A stretch of DNA of 34,094 bases from Deltaproteobacteria bacterium (GTDB lineage Bacteria > Myxococcota_A > Polyangia > Haliangiales > Haliangiaceae). Location: NCBI GenBank assembly GCA_013813765.1, contig JACCRC010000064.1, positions 1-34,094 on the forward strand, read 5' to 3'. Shown piece by piece: positions 16,077 to 23,489 of this stretch (positions within the stretch are counted from its first letter, which is position 1; the number at the start of each line of letters is the position of its first letter). The notes beneath the pieces were generated by a model that saw only the letters and a program-made list of their open reading frames with translations, was not told the origin of the DNA and searched no databases. The position numbers and the translations under genes are program-made.

Positions 16077-17953
16077 CGATGCTGCTCCAGATCGCAGAGC
16101 CCGGTGAGTCGAAGGTGAAGGAGGCGTGCAAGCCGCGCGTCGTCGGCATCGATCTCGGCACCACGAACAGCCTCGTCGCGCATGTCGCGGATGCATCGCC
16201 GGCGGTGATCAGCGGCGAGGGCGGCCCGCTCGTTCCGTCGGTCGTCAACTACAGCCTCGATGGTGTGATCGTCGTCGGAAGGCTCGCGCAGGCTCGCGCG
16301 ATCGAGGCCCCGCGCGACACGCTCGCCTCGGTGAAGCGGCTGATCGGCCGAGGCCTCAAGGACCTCGCGGCAGTGCGCAGTCTGCTTCCCTACGACCTCG
16401 GCGGCGACGATCGCGCGGTGCACATCACCGTCGCAGGCGGCCGCAAGGTCTCGCCGGTCGAGGTCTCCGCCGAGGTGCTGAAGGAGCTCAAGCGCCGCGC
16501 GGAGAGCTCGCTGAACGGTCCGATCGAGGGCGCCGTGATCACGGTGCCCGCGTACTTCGACGACGCGCAGCGGCAGGCCACGCGTGATGCGGGTCGGCTC
16601 GCCGGGCTCGAGGTCATGCGCCTGCTCGCGGAGCCCACGGCCGCGGCGCTCGCGTACGGCCTCGATCGCGGATCGACGGGCACCTACGCCGTCTACGATC
16701 TCGGCGGTGGCACGTTCGATATCTCGATCCTCAAGCTCGTCGACGGCGTGTTCGAGGTCAAGGCGACCGGCGGCGACTCCGCGCTCGGCGGCGATGACCT
16801 CGATCGTGAGATCGCGAAGCGCATGCTGCCCGGGCTCGAGAAGGCCCCGATGAAGGTCATCGCGGCCGCGATCGCGGAGGCGCGGCGCGCGAAGGAAGCG
16901 CTCACCACGATGAGCGAGACCGTGTTCGCGATCGTGCCCGCGGTCAGCGAGACCTACACGGTCAAGAAGGTCATCACCCGCGGCGACCTGCAGACCTGGG
17001 CGCAACCGCTGCTCGAGCGCACCGGCAAGGCGTGCCGCCGCGTGCTCAAGGATGCCGAGCTCGAGCGCGAGCAGCTCGACGGTGTGATCCTCGTCGGTGG
17101 ATCCACGCGCTCCCCGGTGGTGCGCGAGTACGTCGCCGACCTGTTCGGACGCACGCCGCTCTCGGATCTCGATCCGGAACAGGTCGTCGCCCTCGGCGCC
17201 GCGGTGCAGGCTGACGTGCTCGCTGGCGGACGCAAAGACGTCACGCTGCTCGACGTGGTGCCGCTGTCGCTCGGCATCGAGCTGATGGGCGGCGTCGTCG
17301 AGAAGCTGATCCACCGCAACACCACGATCCCGACCGGCGCGACCCAGACCTTCACGACGTACGCCGACAACCAGACCGGGTTCGATATCCACATCCTCCA
17401 GGGCGAGCGCGAGACCGCGGATGCGTGCCGCTCGCTCGCGCGGTTCATGCTGCGCGGCGTACCGCCGATGATCGCCGGCATGGGCCGCGTCGAGATCACG
17501 TTCCTCATCGACGCGGACGGCCTGCTCAAGGTCATGGCGAAAGAACTTTCGACCGGCGTCGAGGCCTCGATCGAGGTCAAGCCGAGCTACGGCCTCTCCG
17601 ATGAAGAGGTCGAGAAGATGCTGATCGATTCGTTCGAGTACGCCGAGGAAGACCTCGCGAAGCGCAACCTCGCGGTCGAGCGCGTGGAGGCCGACCGGAT
17701 CCTCGCGGCGACCCGCCAGGCCTTCGTGACCGACGCGGCGCTGCTCGACGACGAGGTGCGCGCCGCCGGCGAGGGAGCGATCGCGAAGCTCGAGGCGGCG
17801 GTGAAGGGCGAGGACTACCTGGCGATCCGACACGCCATCGAGGGCCTCGACCTCGCGACGAAGCCGTTCGCTCAGAAGCGCATGAATCGCGCGATCGCCG
17901 CGCAGTTCCAGGGTGTCGCGCTCGATGATGTAGCTCGCAAGGTCGGTGCGTAG
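16073..17953 (+). CDS. hscA: Hsp70-family Fe-S chaperone HscA
   Basis: 626 residues from ATG 16073, which overlaps the hscB stop as ATGA (E. coli HscA has 616). The ATPase domain (about 1-385) has VGIDLGTTNSLVA, the AVYDLGGGTFDISIL phosphate loop and VILVGGSTRSPVVRE. The substrate-binding domain begins near VTLLDVVPLSLGIELMGGVVEK and is followed by a helical lid. VEKLIHRNTTIPT and ILQGERE are as in HscA and DnaK. HscA binds the LPPVK peptide of IscU and drives cluster release in an ATP cycle timed by HscB. Position directly after hscB and before fdx, together with the specialised length, favours HscA over a general DnaK. Confidence 0.95.
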   Translation: MTMLLQIAEPGESKVKEACKPRVVGIDLGTTNSLVAHVADASPAVISGEGGPLVPSVVNYSLDGVIVVGRLAQARAIEAPRDTLASVKRLIGRGLKDLAAVRSLLPYDLGGDDRAVHITVAGGRKVSPVEVSAEVLKELKRRAESSLNGPIEGAVITVPAYFDDAQRQATRDAGRLAGLEVMRLLAEPTAAALAYGLDRGSTGTYAVYDLGGGTFDISILKLVDGVFEVKATGGDSALGGDDLDREIAKRMLPGLEKAPMKVIAAAIAEARRAKEALTTMSETVFAIVPAVSETYTVKKVITRGDLQTWAQPLLERTGKACRRVLKDAELEREQLDGVILVGGSTRSPVVREYVADLFGRTPLSDLDPEQVVALGAAVQADVLAGGRKDVTLLDVVPLSLGIELMGGVVEKLIHRNTTIPTGATQTFTTYADNQTGFDIHILQGERETADACRSLARFMLRGVPPMIAGMGRVEITFLIDADGLLKVMAKELSTGVEASIEVKPSYGLSDEEVEKMLIDSFEYAEEDLAKRNLAVERVEADRILAATRQAFVTDAALLDDEVRAAGEGAIAKLEAAVKGEDYLAIRHAIEGLDLATKPFAQKRMNRAIAAQFQGVALDDVARKVGA

Positions 17954-17960
17954 GTAGACG

Positions 17961-18332
17961 ATGCCGAAGATCACGTTCAAGAATCCGCACGGCAAGGGCT
18001 CGCTGCCGATGGTCGTGGAAGCCAAGCGCGGGGAGTCGATCCTCGACGCAGCGGAGGAGTGCCATGCGCGCGTCGGTCACGCGTGCGGCGGCAACCTCGC
18101 GTGCTCGACCTGCCACGTCTACGTCGAGCAGGGCCTCGATTCGCTCGGCGAGATCGCGGACAAGGAGAACGACATCATGGACAAGGCGTTCGACGTGCGG
18201 CCCGAGTCGCGCCTCGGGTGCCAGGCCAAGGTGGCGGACGAAGATCTGATCGTCGAGATCACCGACGAGAGCCTGCGCGCGTGGCTCGACGAGAATCCCG
18301 AAGAGCGCAAGAAGCTGCAAAAAGCCCTGTGA
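17961..18332 (+). CDS. fdx: [2Fe-2S] ferredoxin, Isc type
   Basis: 123 residues, starting 7 bases after hscA. The adrenodoxin-type cluster cysteines are in CGGNLACSTCHVYV (C-x5-C-x2-C) with the fourth in RLGCQAKV. It would supply electrons to reduce persulfide sulfur during assembly on IscU. Compared with E. coli Fdx (111 residues) it has a C-terminal helix of about 15 extra residues, highly charged (DENPEERKKL), with no Cys. It closes the operon; no iscX-like gene follows. Confidence 0.94.
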   Translation: MPKITFKNPHGKGSLPMVVEAKRGESILDAAEECHARVGHACGGNLACSTCHVYVEQGLDSLGEIADKENDIMDKAFDVRPESRLGCQAKVADEDLIVEITDESLRAWLDENPEERKKLQKAL

Positions 18333-18357
18333 GGCGATCTTACTGACACCGCTGCCA

Positions 18358-18397
18358 GGGTCGTGCGCAGGATTGCGCGCGATCGGTCGTGCGACCC
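18358..18397 (+). other. Imperfect hairpin after the isc operon
   Basis: GGGTCG (18358-18363) pairs with CGACCC (18392-18397), enclosing a smaller GCGCA-GGAT-TGCGC stem. There is no following T-run, so it is at best a weak or factor-dependent terminator about 25 bases after fdx. The rest of the gap up to 18483 shows nothing convincing. Confidence 0.3.
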
Positions 18398-18483
18398 GCA
18401 CCATCTCACGCTGCAAGTGAGCAGGGACGGAGGCAAGTACTTGATCGTGTGAACCGGCACGCGGGCCGCAGTGATCTGGTCGC

Positions 18484-19179
18484 ATGCAGAAGAAACACCT
18501 CGCCGCGTTGGCTAGCGTTCTGTTCGGTGCGTGTACGTCCAGTGACGGAGAAGGCACCACCTCGTCGGAGATTCGCGGTGACGCCGCGTTTCGCGATGCC
18601 GCGACGGACCACTCCGGCAACGCGCGGCAGCCGGCAGCGCCCACGCAGAGCACGAAGCTCTCCATCGTGATGCATGGGAGCGGGCAGTTCTCCACGAGCG
18701 GCCTCGACCCGCGCTGCGCGCTCGACCCGTCGGGTCAGTTCGAAGCGACGTTCACGAGCACGGCGAACCTCGCGAACGACTCCGCGTACCTCGCGACGCT
18801 CGCGAGCGGCAGCGGCAGGGTAACCACACTCTCGGGGTGCGAGCTGCCCGACGTCACCTCGATGATCATCGTGGACGCGAAGCTGCGAGCCGAGATCGCC
18901 GCCACCACGCAGAGCTGCTCGATGTACTGCGCCGCGAGCGCGCGCGCGGATGCGGAGGCGCAATGCGGCGCGACGGCCTCGGCAGCCTCGTGCCGCGAGT
19001 CTGCCGAGGCGAGTGCCCAGGCCGCGTGCACGACGACGTGCACCACGCAGTCGCGCTTCATCATCGCGGAGGCCTCGCTCGCGACGAGCCTGTTCGGTGG
19101 CCTCGACTTCCAGGACCTACAGGGCGCCGCGATCGGCGACCTCGAAGCGAACCTGACGTTCGATCACCTGGAGCAGTAG
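18484..19179 (+). CDS. Hypothetical lipoprotein with Cys-rich helical segment
   Basis: 231 residues. A short signal peptide with lipobox (KKHLAALASVLFGAC) predicts lipidation at C17. A Ser/Thr/Asp-rich linker precedes a beta-like region (LSIVMHGSGQFSTSG, FEATFTSTANL). Then comes an Ala-rich stretch with regularly placed cysteines (CSMYCAASARADAEAQC, CRESAEASAQAACTTTCTT), probably a disulfide-braced helical hairpin. No family recognised. The ATG has no clear ribosome site, and the gene stands alone, convergent with the next one. Likely periplasmic or outer-membrane attached. Confidence 0.75.
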   Translation: MQKKHLAALASVLFGACTSSDGEGTTSSEIRGDAAFRDAATDHSGNARQPAAPTQSTKLSIVMHGSGQFSTSGLDPRCALDPSGQFEATFTSTANLANDSAYLATLASGSGRVTTLSGCELPDVTSMIIVDAKLRAEIAATTQSCSMYCAASARADAEAQCGATASAASCRESAEASAQAACTTTCTTQSRFIIAEASLATSLFGGLDFQDLQGAAIGDLEANLTFDHLEQ

Positions 19180-19200
19180 AGGGCGCGGGGCGCCTCGCCC

Positions 19201-19920
19201 TTACCAGCTGATCACGTGGTGCTGGGCCGACGGCTCCCAGCACGCGTCGGTGCCGTTGTAGATGATCTGGACGAGCGCGAGCTTGCGCTCGACATCGACC
19301 CACGCAGCGCCGAGCTTCGACGGGTTCGTGCACTTGCCGGTCTCGGTCGCGTGCCACGTCAGGTCGTTCGCATACGTCGCGAGTACCTTGCCGCTCTGCT
19401 TGATCGTCACCACGTCCTTCTGCCAGTCGAGGAACGTGGGGCCCGAGCTCGCGGCGTGCTGCGTGTAGCCGTCCGTCGAATCGACCTTGAGTTGCGGCAG
19501 CGTGATCAGGGTCTTCGTGGTGTGGAGCTTCGCGAGCCAGCTGTTCGCGGCGGAGATCCGCGCGTCGAGCTTCGGATTGCGCCAGCCGGGACCCATCGCG
19601 GACTCGAGCTCGCTCGGACGCAGCACGGTGATCGACTCGACGATCGCATCGTTGCGATCACGCGCGACCACGCGCAGGTTCGGATAGCCGCGCGGATCGG
19701 ACTCGGTCTCGCCGAGCACGACGAGCTTGCCGTCGGCGCTGACCGCGGGGAGGCCGGGCGTGCGGAAGCCGTGATCGCCGAGCGTGACCTCGGGCGGAGG
19801 CGTGGTCGGCGCGGCGGTCGCGGCGTCCCCGGGCTTGCTCTCGATCACGTGTGCGGTCGTCGTCTGCGACGAGCCGCAGGCCCAGAGCAGTGCGACCGGC
19901 GCGAGCAGGGCGGCGCGCAT
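19201..19920 (-). CDS. Hypothetical lipoprotein
   Basis: 239 residues from ATG 19920 (a GTG directly before it at 19923 would add one). The signal RAALLAPVALLWAC predicts lipidation at C15, followed by a Thr/Pro/Ala-rich linker. The body contains PGLPAVSADGKLVVLGETESDPRGYPNLRV-like strands reminiscent of a WD/TolB-type repeat, but only one or two are visible, so no fold is claimed. Two late cysteines (GKC, DAC) could pair. It follows the SspB-like gene with essentially no gap, so the two are probably co-transcribed although functionally unrelated. Confidence 0.72.
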   Translation of the reverse strand: MRAALLAPVALLWACGSSQTTTAHVIESKPGDAATAAPTTPPPEVTLGDHGFRTPGLPAVSADGKLVVLGETESDPRGYPNLRVVARDRNDAIVESITVLRPSELESAMGPGWRNPKLDARISAANSWLAKLHTTKTLITLPQLKVDSTDGYTQHAASSGPTFLDWQKDVVTIKQSGKVLATYANDLTWHATETGKCTNPSKLGAAWVDVERKLALVQIIYNGTDACWEPSAQHHVISW

Positions 19921-19922
19921 CA

Positions 19923-20723
19923 CTATTCGACGAGCTTCAGGTGGCTCGCGCGCTTGCTGCGCGGTTCGTCAGCCACAGCGGCTACGGGCACCGCCGTCGG
20001 AGCGCTCGGCGAATCCTTCATCGCGGGCGGGACCGCAGAAGGCGGCTCTCCGCCGCCGGTCAGAACGTCCTCGGGGACGTCCTCGGGCCACACGGTGCCG
20101 CGCTGCTCGCCCTCGACCATCGCGGCGTACACCGCGGTCCACGGCAGGATGCAGCGGAATGGCTGGCCGCCGAACGTGAGCGTGCCGGCGATCGCCTCGT
20201 CATCGACGACGAGCTCGCCGATCGCGGGCGTGAGGTTGTAGCCGAAGCGGAGCACGAGGCTCGGGTCCGCGCGGAACCGCGCCGGGACGCTGACCTCGGC
20301 ACGGCGCGCGTCGACGTGCACGAGCACCGGACCGCGCGAGAGCAGCTGCTCGAGCGTGCGGCGCTTGTCGGGCGCGCTAGCGTCGTCCTCGTCGCCGAGC
20401 GAGTCGATCGACGGGACGTCCGTGGACGGCTTGCCGACGAGCTGGAGGAACTCGTCCTCGCTCATCAGGCCGACATCGACGGCATCGCGCAGGATGCCCT
20501 CGGGACGATCGCCCGCCGCCGCGGTGACGCGCTCGACCGTGCGCTCGCAGCGCGCAGCGTGGCGCAACACGGCGCCGTGTGCGGCCAGCGCGCTGTGATC
20601 ACCCGCGCGCCACCGGGCCAGCGCGCGCTCGACGTCGACCAGCGAGGTCGAGACGCGGTGCTCGATCAGCGCGGTGACGACCGCCTGCAGGCGGGCAAGG
20701 GTCTTGGGGTCACGCTCGAGCAT
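19923..20723 (-). CDS. sspB: SspB-like ClpXP adaptor with extra N-terminal domain
   Basis: 266 residues. Residues about 120-208 match the SspB fold: LLSRGPVLVHVDARRAEVSVP, VLRFGYNLTPAI, DDEAIAGTLTFGGQPFRCILPWTAVYAAM. SspB tethers ssrA-tagged or other substrates to the ClpX unfoldase. A Pro/Ala/Ser-rich linker (about 220-250) leads to the end KRASHLKLVE, which resembles the ClpX-docking tail of E. coli SspB (RPALRVVK). An N-terminal helical domain of about 115 residues is added, absent from the compact proteobacterial SspB (about 110-165 residues in total), with Asp-rich linker SLGDEDD. It could bind other substrates or oligomerise. The name rests on motif reading; the fold call is more secure than the tail. 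Confidence 0.75.
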   Translation of the reverse strand: MLERDPKTLARLQAVVTALIEHRVSTSLVDVERALARWRAGDHSALAAHGAVLRHAARCERTVERVTAAAGDRPEGILRDAVDVGLMSEDEFLQLVGKPSTDVPSIDSLGDEDDASAPDKRRTLEQLLSRGPVLVHVDARRAEVSVPARFRADPSLVLRFGYNLTPAIGELVVDDEAIAGTLTFGGQPFRCILPWTAVYAAMVEGEQRGTVWPEDVPEDVLTGGGEPPSAVPPAMKDSPSAPTAVPVAAVADEPRSKRASHLKLVE

Positions 20724-20766
20724 GGGGGTGGAGTAGTACGAGCCCTGGCGATGCTCAAGTGAATGA

Positions 20767-21195
20767 TCAACTTTCGATGAGATCCGAAAGCATCGTCACG
20801 ACGCGCTCCGGCACCGGCGTCGCGACAAATCTCGCCAGATCGACGACGGCGCACACCACGGAGCCTTCTGCTGCGAGCGTGCGGGGCTTCGCCGGGGTAG
20901 CCGCACGGTGAATGCGATAGCGGAACGTGATCGACTTCTCACCCATCCGCGAGACCGTGACCTCGATCTCGGCGGTGTCACCGAAGCGGAGCGGCGCCCT
21001 GAACTCGCACTCGGCCTTCACGGCGGGGAACCCGATTCGATCGCGATCGATGAGCTCGGAGTACGCGGCCGGTCCGATCCGCGCGCGCCAGAGCTCCTCG
21101 AACGCGACATGGAAGAGGTGAAAAAATCGCGGGTAGTAGACGATGCCCGCGTGGTCGACATCCGCGAACCGCACCGGCGTCGAGTACATGAACAT
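20767..21195 (-). CDS. Acyl-CoA thioesterase, 4HBT/YbgC family
   Basis: 142 residues from ATG 21195, which overlaps the folB stop as TGATG. The signature VRFADVDHAGIVYYPRFF contains the catalytic Asp of the 4-hydroxybenzoyl-CoA thioesterase/YbgC hotdog fold (Asp before HAG and YY). FRYRIHRAA and GSVVCAVVDL are later hotdog strands. These enzymes hydrolyse short-chain or aromatic acyl-CoAs; substrate unknown. Coupled translation with folB suggests one operon, although the functions are not obviously linked. Confidence 0.87.
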   Translation of the reverse strand: MFMYSTPVRFADVDHAGIVYYPRFFHLFHVAFEELWRARIGPAAYSELIDRDRIGFPAVKAECEFRAPLRFGDTAEIEVTVSRMGEKSITFRYRIHRAATPAKPRTLAAEGSVVCAVVDLARFVATPVPERVVTMLSDLIES

Positions 21196-21563
21196 CAGGC
21201 GTTCACCGGAGGCAGCACGATCCGCACGCCGCATGCAGCGGGCACGCCGGGGCAGGGCGGTGCGAGCTTCTCGAGCTCGATCGCGACGCTCGCCCGCGGA
21301 TACAGCTCCTGGATCTTCGCGCCGATCGCACCCGCGAGCGCCTCGAGCAGCTTGAACGTCGACTTCGTGCCGATCGAGACCGCGATCTCGGAGACCTTCC
21401 AGTAGTCGACGGTGTCGGAGATCTTGTCGGAGCTCGCGGCGGCGGCGAGCGGCAGCTCCAGCGTCAGGTTGACGCGGAACCGGCGCGTGCCCCGGCGCTC
21501 GGCGGCGGTGTAGCCGTGGTTGCCCTCGAACTCGAGCCCGCGGACAAAGACGCTGTCGGTCAC
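21195..21563 (-). CDS. folB: Dihydroneopterin aldolase FolB
   Basis: 122 residues, usual length. The start VFVRGLEFEGNHGYTAAERRGTR-like segment fits FolB (GLxxxGxHGxxxxER), with the glutamate of the pterin site in the ER pair, followed by DTVDYWKVSEIA and a C-terminal VAIELEKLAPPCPG strand containing the conserved catalytic lysine. It converts dihydroneopterin to 6-hydroxymethyl-dihydropterin plus glycolaldehyde in folate synthesis. The GTG start lies 6 bases after a TAGCCT box, and only 25 bases separate it from the divergent lipoprotein gene. No other fol gene is adjacent. RibA, elsewhere in the window, acts on GTP in the parallel riboflavin route. Confidence 0.88.
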   Translation of the reverse strand: MTDSVFVRGLEFEGNHGYTAAERRGTRRFRVNLTLELPLAAAASSDKISDTVDYWKVSEIAVSIGTKSTFKLLEALAGAIGAKIQELYPRASVAIELEKLAPPCPGVPAACGVRIVLPPVNA

Positions 21564-21569
21564 GGGCGC

Positions 21570-21582
21570 AGGCTACTACAAT
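21570..21582. promoter_or_regulatory. Divergent back-to-back -10 boxes
   Basis: Minus-strand TAGCCT (21570-21575) lies 6 bases before the folB GTG, and plus-strand TACAAT (21577-21582) lies 6 bases before the ATG at 21589. Only one base separates the boxes. No ribosome site fits in the 25-base gap, so both mRNAs should be leaderless. TACAAT is a strong match and TAGCCT a weak one. Confidence 0.5.
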
Positions 21583-21588
21583 CGATGC

Positions 21589-22203
21589 ATGCGGATGGTG
21601 TTCGCGCTCGCGCTCGCTGGGTGCGCGACCACGGCATCGCCGTCACCGACGCCGGTGCTCGCGAACTCGACCCCGCGCGGGAGCGTCAGCACCGGGGCAC
21701 TGTTCACCATCGAGCCCGCCGCGCTCGGACCGATCCGCGCCGATACCCCTGCGACCGACGAGGCGATCCAGGCGGCCGTCGGCTCGCGCTACCAGGTGAA
21801 GTCCGTCGACGACCGCGGCATCGAGCTGCACGTGCTCCTCGGCGAGGAGCTGTTGTTCTACGTGATCCCGAACGACGACGGCTCGCTGTTCAACGTGCAC
21901 TGCACGAGCCCGAAGGTCGCGATCGCCGAACATCCCGAGTGGATCATCGGTGCCCCGTTTCAGAACAGCGCACCGCTGACGGCGTGCGAATGCTGGGGCA
22001 CCCGCCCCATGTGCTTTCGCTCCGGCGATCACGTCGCGGTGGGATTTCAGATCGCGTGCGACAACCTCGACTCGCCGGCGGGACGCAAGGCGCTCGAAGG
22101 CGTGCGGATCCAGCGCGCGGTGTGGAACCCGGTCCCGTTCGGTGGACCGAGCAGCGGGACGTCATCGCCGCCGCCGTCGAAGAGCTTGCTGGTGCCGCCG
22201 TAA
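21589..22203 (+). CDS. Lipoprotein, possibly DUF1131-like
   Basis: 204 residues from ATG 21589, chosen because a TACAAT box ends 6 bases upstream and because MRMVFALALAGC makes a short lipoprotein signal with lipidation at C12. The mature part holds LGPIRADTPATDEAIQAAV, a GIELHVLLGEELLFYVIPNDDG strand pair and a Cys cluster (TACECWGTRPMCF, then IACDN). It has some resemblance to RpoE-regulated DUF1131/YfeY lipoproteins; this is a recollection of pattern and is not secure. The Pro/Ser-rich tail is probably disordered. It converges on peptide deformylase. Confidence 0.7.
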   Translation: MRMVFALALAGCATTASPSPTPVLANSTPRGSVSTGALFTIEPAALGPIRADTPATDEAIQAAVGSRYQVKSVDDRGIELHVLLGEELLFYVIPNDDGSLFNVHCTSPKVAIAEHPEWIIGAPFQNSAPLTACECWGTRPMCFRSGDHVAVGFQIACDNLDSPAGRKALEGVRIQRAVWNPVPFGGPSSGTSSPPPSKSLLVPP

Positions 22204-22262
22204 AGTCTGTAGGACATAGGCCTCCGCCCGCCCGTGATGACGGCGCAGGCCGGGCGCCCGCC

Positions 22263-22796
22263 CTAGGCCTCGGCGTCAGACGCCTCCGCCCCCTTCAGCT
22301 TCGTCAGCTTCTTCTTGATCATCGTCCGCTTCAGCGGCCCGACGAAGTCGACGAGCAGCTTACCCGTGAGGTGATCGTACTCGTGGAGCAAGCAACGAGC
22401 GAGCAGACCTTCGCCCTCGCACTCGAACGGCTGGCCGTCCATGCCCATCGCGCGGACCTTCGCGCGCAGTGGCCGCTTCACCTTGACATAGATGTCGGGG
22501 AACGACAGGCAGCCTTCTTCGCTGTCCTGCTGCTCGTCGGAGGTCGCGATGATCTCCGGGTTGATGAACGCGACCGGCGGATCGGTCTCGGGCCGGCCGG
22601 CGAGCTTGGGCTCGACGATGAACATCCGGCGGTTATCACCGAGCTGCAGCGCCGCGATCCCGAGGCCGTTCTCCGCGTACATGGAGTCGACGAGGTCTTG
22701 ATAGAGCTCGCGAATGGAGTCATCGACCTTCTCGATGGCAACCGAGGGTTGCCGGAGACGGTCGTCGGGCCAGACCACGACAGGACGAACAGCCAT
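22263..22796 (-). CDS. def: Peptide deformylase
   Basis: 177 residues. All three motifs are present: GLGIAALQ (motif I), EGCLSFP (motif II, Cys metal ligand) and HEYDH (motif III, two His ligands and the catalytic Glu). It removes the formyl group from nascent proteins and uses Fe2+ in the cell. The C-terminus adds a Lys-rich helix (MIKKKLTKLKG) typical of many Def proteins. It is divergent from ribA across 61 bases; a TAAGGT hexamer on its own strand ends 9 bases before the ATG, with no clear ribosome site. No fmt neighbour. Confidence 0.95.
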   Translation of the reverse strand: MAVRPVVVWPDDRLRQPSVAIEKVDDSIRELYQDLVDSMYAENGLGIAALQLGDNRRMFIVEPKLAGRPETDPPVAFINPEIIATSDEQQDSEEGCLSFPDIYVKVKRPLRAKVRAMGMDGQPFECEGEGLLARCLLHEYDHLTGKLLVDFVGPLKRTMIKKKLTKLKGAEASDAEA

Positions 22797-22857
22797 AGCT
22801 CTGGGACCTTAGCATGATTGACAAGACGCGCCGACGGGGACATACACGCGCATCGCC

Positions 22858-23481
22858 ATGACGAACCCAGTGATTACCCGGTTCTCCGAGGCGCGGCTGC
22901 CCACGCCGGACGGAGAATTCCGGGTGGTCGTGTACCGCACGGGCGGTGAGGCGGCGGCGGGTGGGACCGCAGTCGGTGTGGGCAAGGAAGAGCACGTCGC
23001 GATGGTGCTCGGCGATGTTCACGGGGCCGGGGTGCTCGCACGCGTTCACTCGTCATGCTTCACCGGCGAGGTGCTCGGTAGCCTGCGGTGCGATTGCCGC
23101 GCCCAGCTCGATGCGGCACTGCAGCGCATCGGTCAGGACGGCCGCGGCGTGCTCGTGTACCTCGTGCAGGAGGGTCGTGGGATCGGCCTCGGCAACAAGG
23201 TCGCCGCGTACTCGCTCCAAGATCACGGTGCCGACACGGTCGAGGCGAACGTCGCGCTCGGGTTCGAGGCGGACCTGCGCTCGTACGATCTCGCAGCGGG
23301 GATCCTCCGTGACCTCGGCGTGACCAGCGTGCGCCTCATGACGAACAACCCCGAGAAGATCGCGGGCCTCGAGCGCGCGGGCATGCAGGTCGACACGCAG
23401 GAATCCCACTGGGTCGGCGCGACCGAGCACTCCGAGAGCTACCTCGCGGCAAAGAAGTCCAAGCTCGGTCACCTGGCGTAG
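22858..23481 (+). CDS. ribA: GTP cyclohydrolase II (RibA)
   Basis: 207 residues, standalone RibA without a RibB domain. The zinc ligands lie in SSCFTGEVLGSLRCDCRAQL (Cys and C-x-C), and VQEGRGIGLGNK contains the catalytic residues. NNPEKIAGLERAGM closes the fold. It turns GTP into the pyrimidine precursor of riboflavin plus formate. A perfect TTGACA (22818-22823) lies upstream with a poor -10 (TACACG, 22843-22848, spacer 19), placing the mRNA start only a few bases before the ATG. It is followed 8 bases later by the mrp gene, so FMN/FAD supply and Fe-S delivery are co-expressed. Confidence 0.95.
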   Translation: MTNPVITRFSEARLPTPDGEFRVVVYRTGGEAAAGGTAVGVGKEEHVAMVLGDVHGAGVLARVHSSCFTGEVLGSLRCDCRAQLDAALQRIGQDGRGVLVYLVQEGRGIGLGNKVAAYSLQDHGADTVEANVALGFEADLRSYDLAAGILRDLGVTSVRLMTNNPEKIAGLERAGMQVDTQESHWVGATEHSESYLAAKKSKLGHLA

Positions 23482-23489
23482 GAGCGAAC

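Noticed and set aside
16040..18025. Large minus-strand frame opposite hscA, and similar long frames opposite iscS, rarA, the kinase and the kelch gene
   Set aside because: They are Arg/Asp/His-rich mirror frames created by GC-rich codon bias, with no domains, and each covers a strongly conserved gene on the other strand.
18406..18422. CTCAC-N7-GTGAG dyad before the lipoprotein at 18484 as another isc-type operator
   Set aside because: Its spacing is 7 instead of 6 and the outer GG/CC bases of the half-site are missing, so it may be chance.
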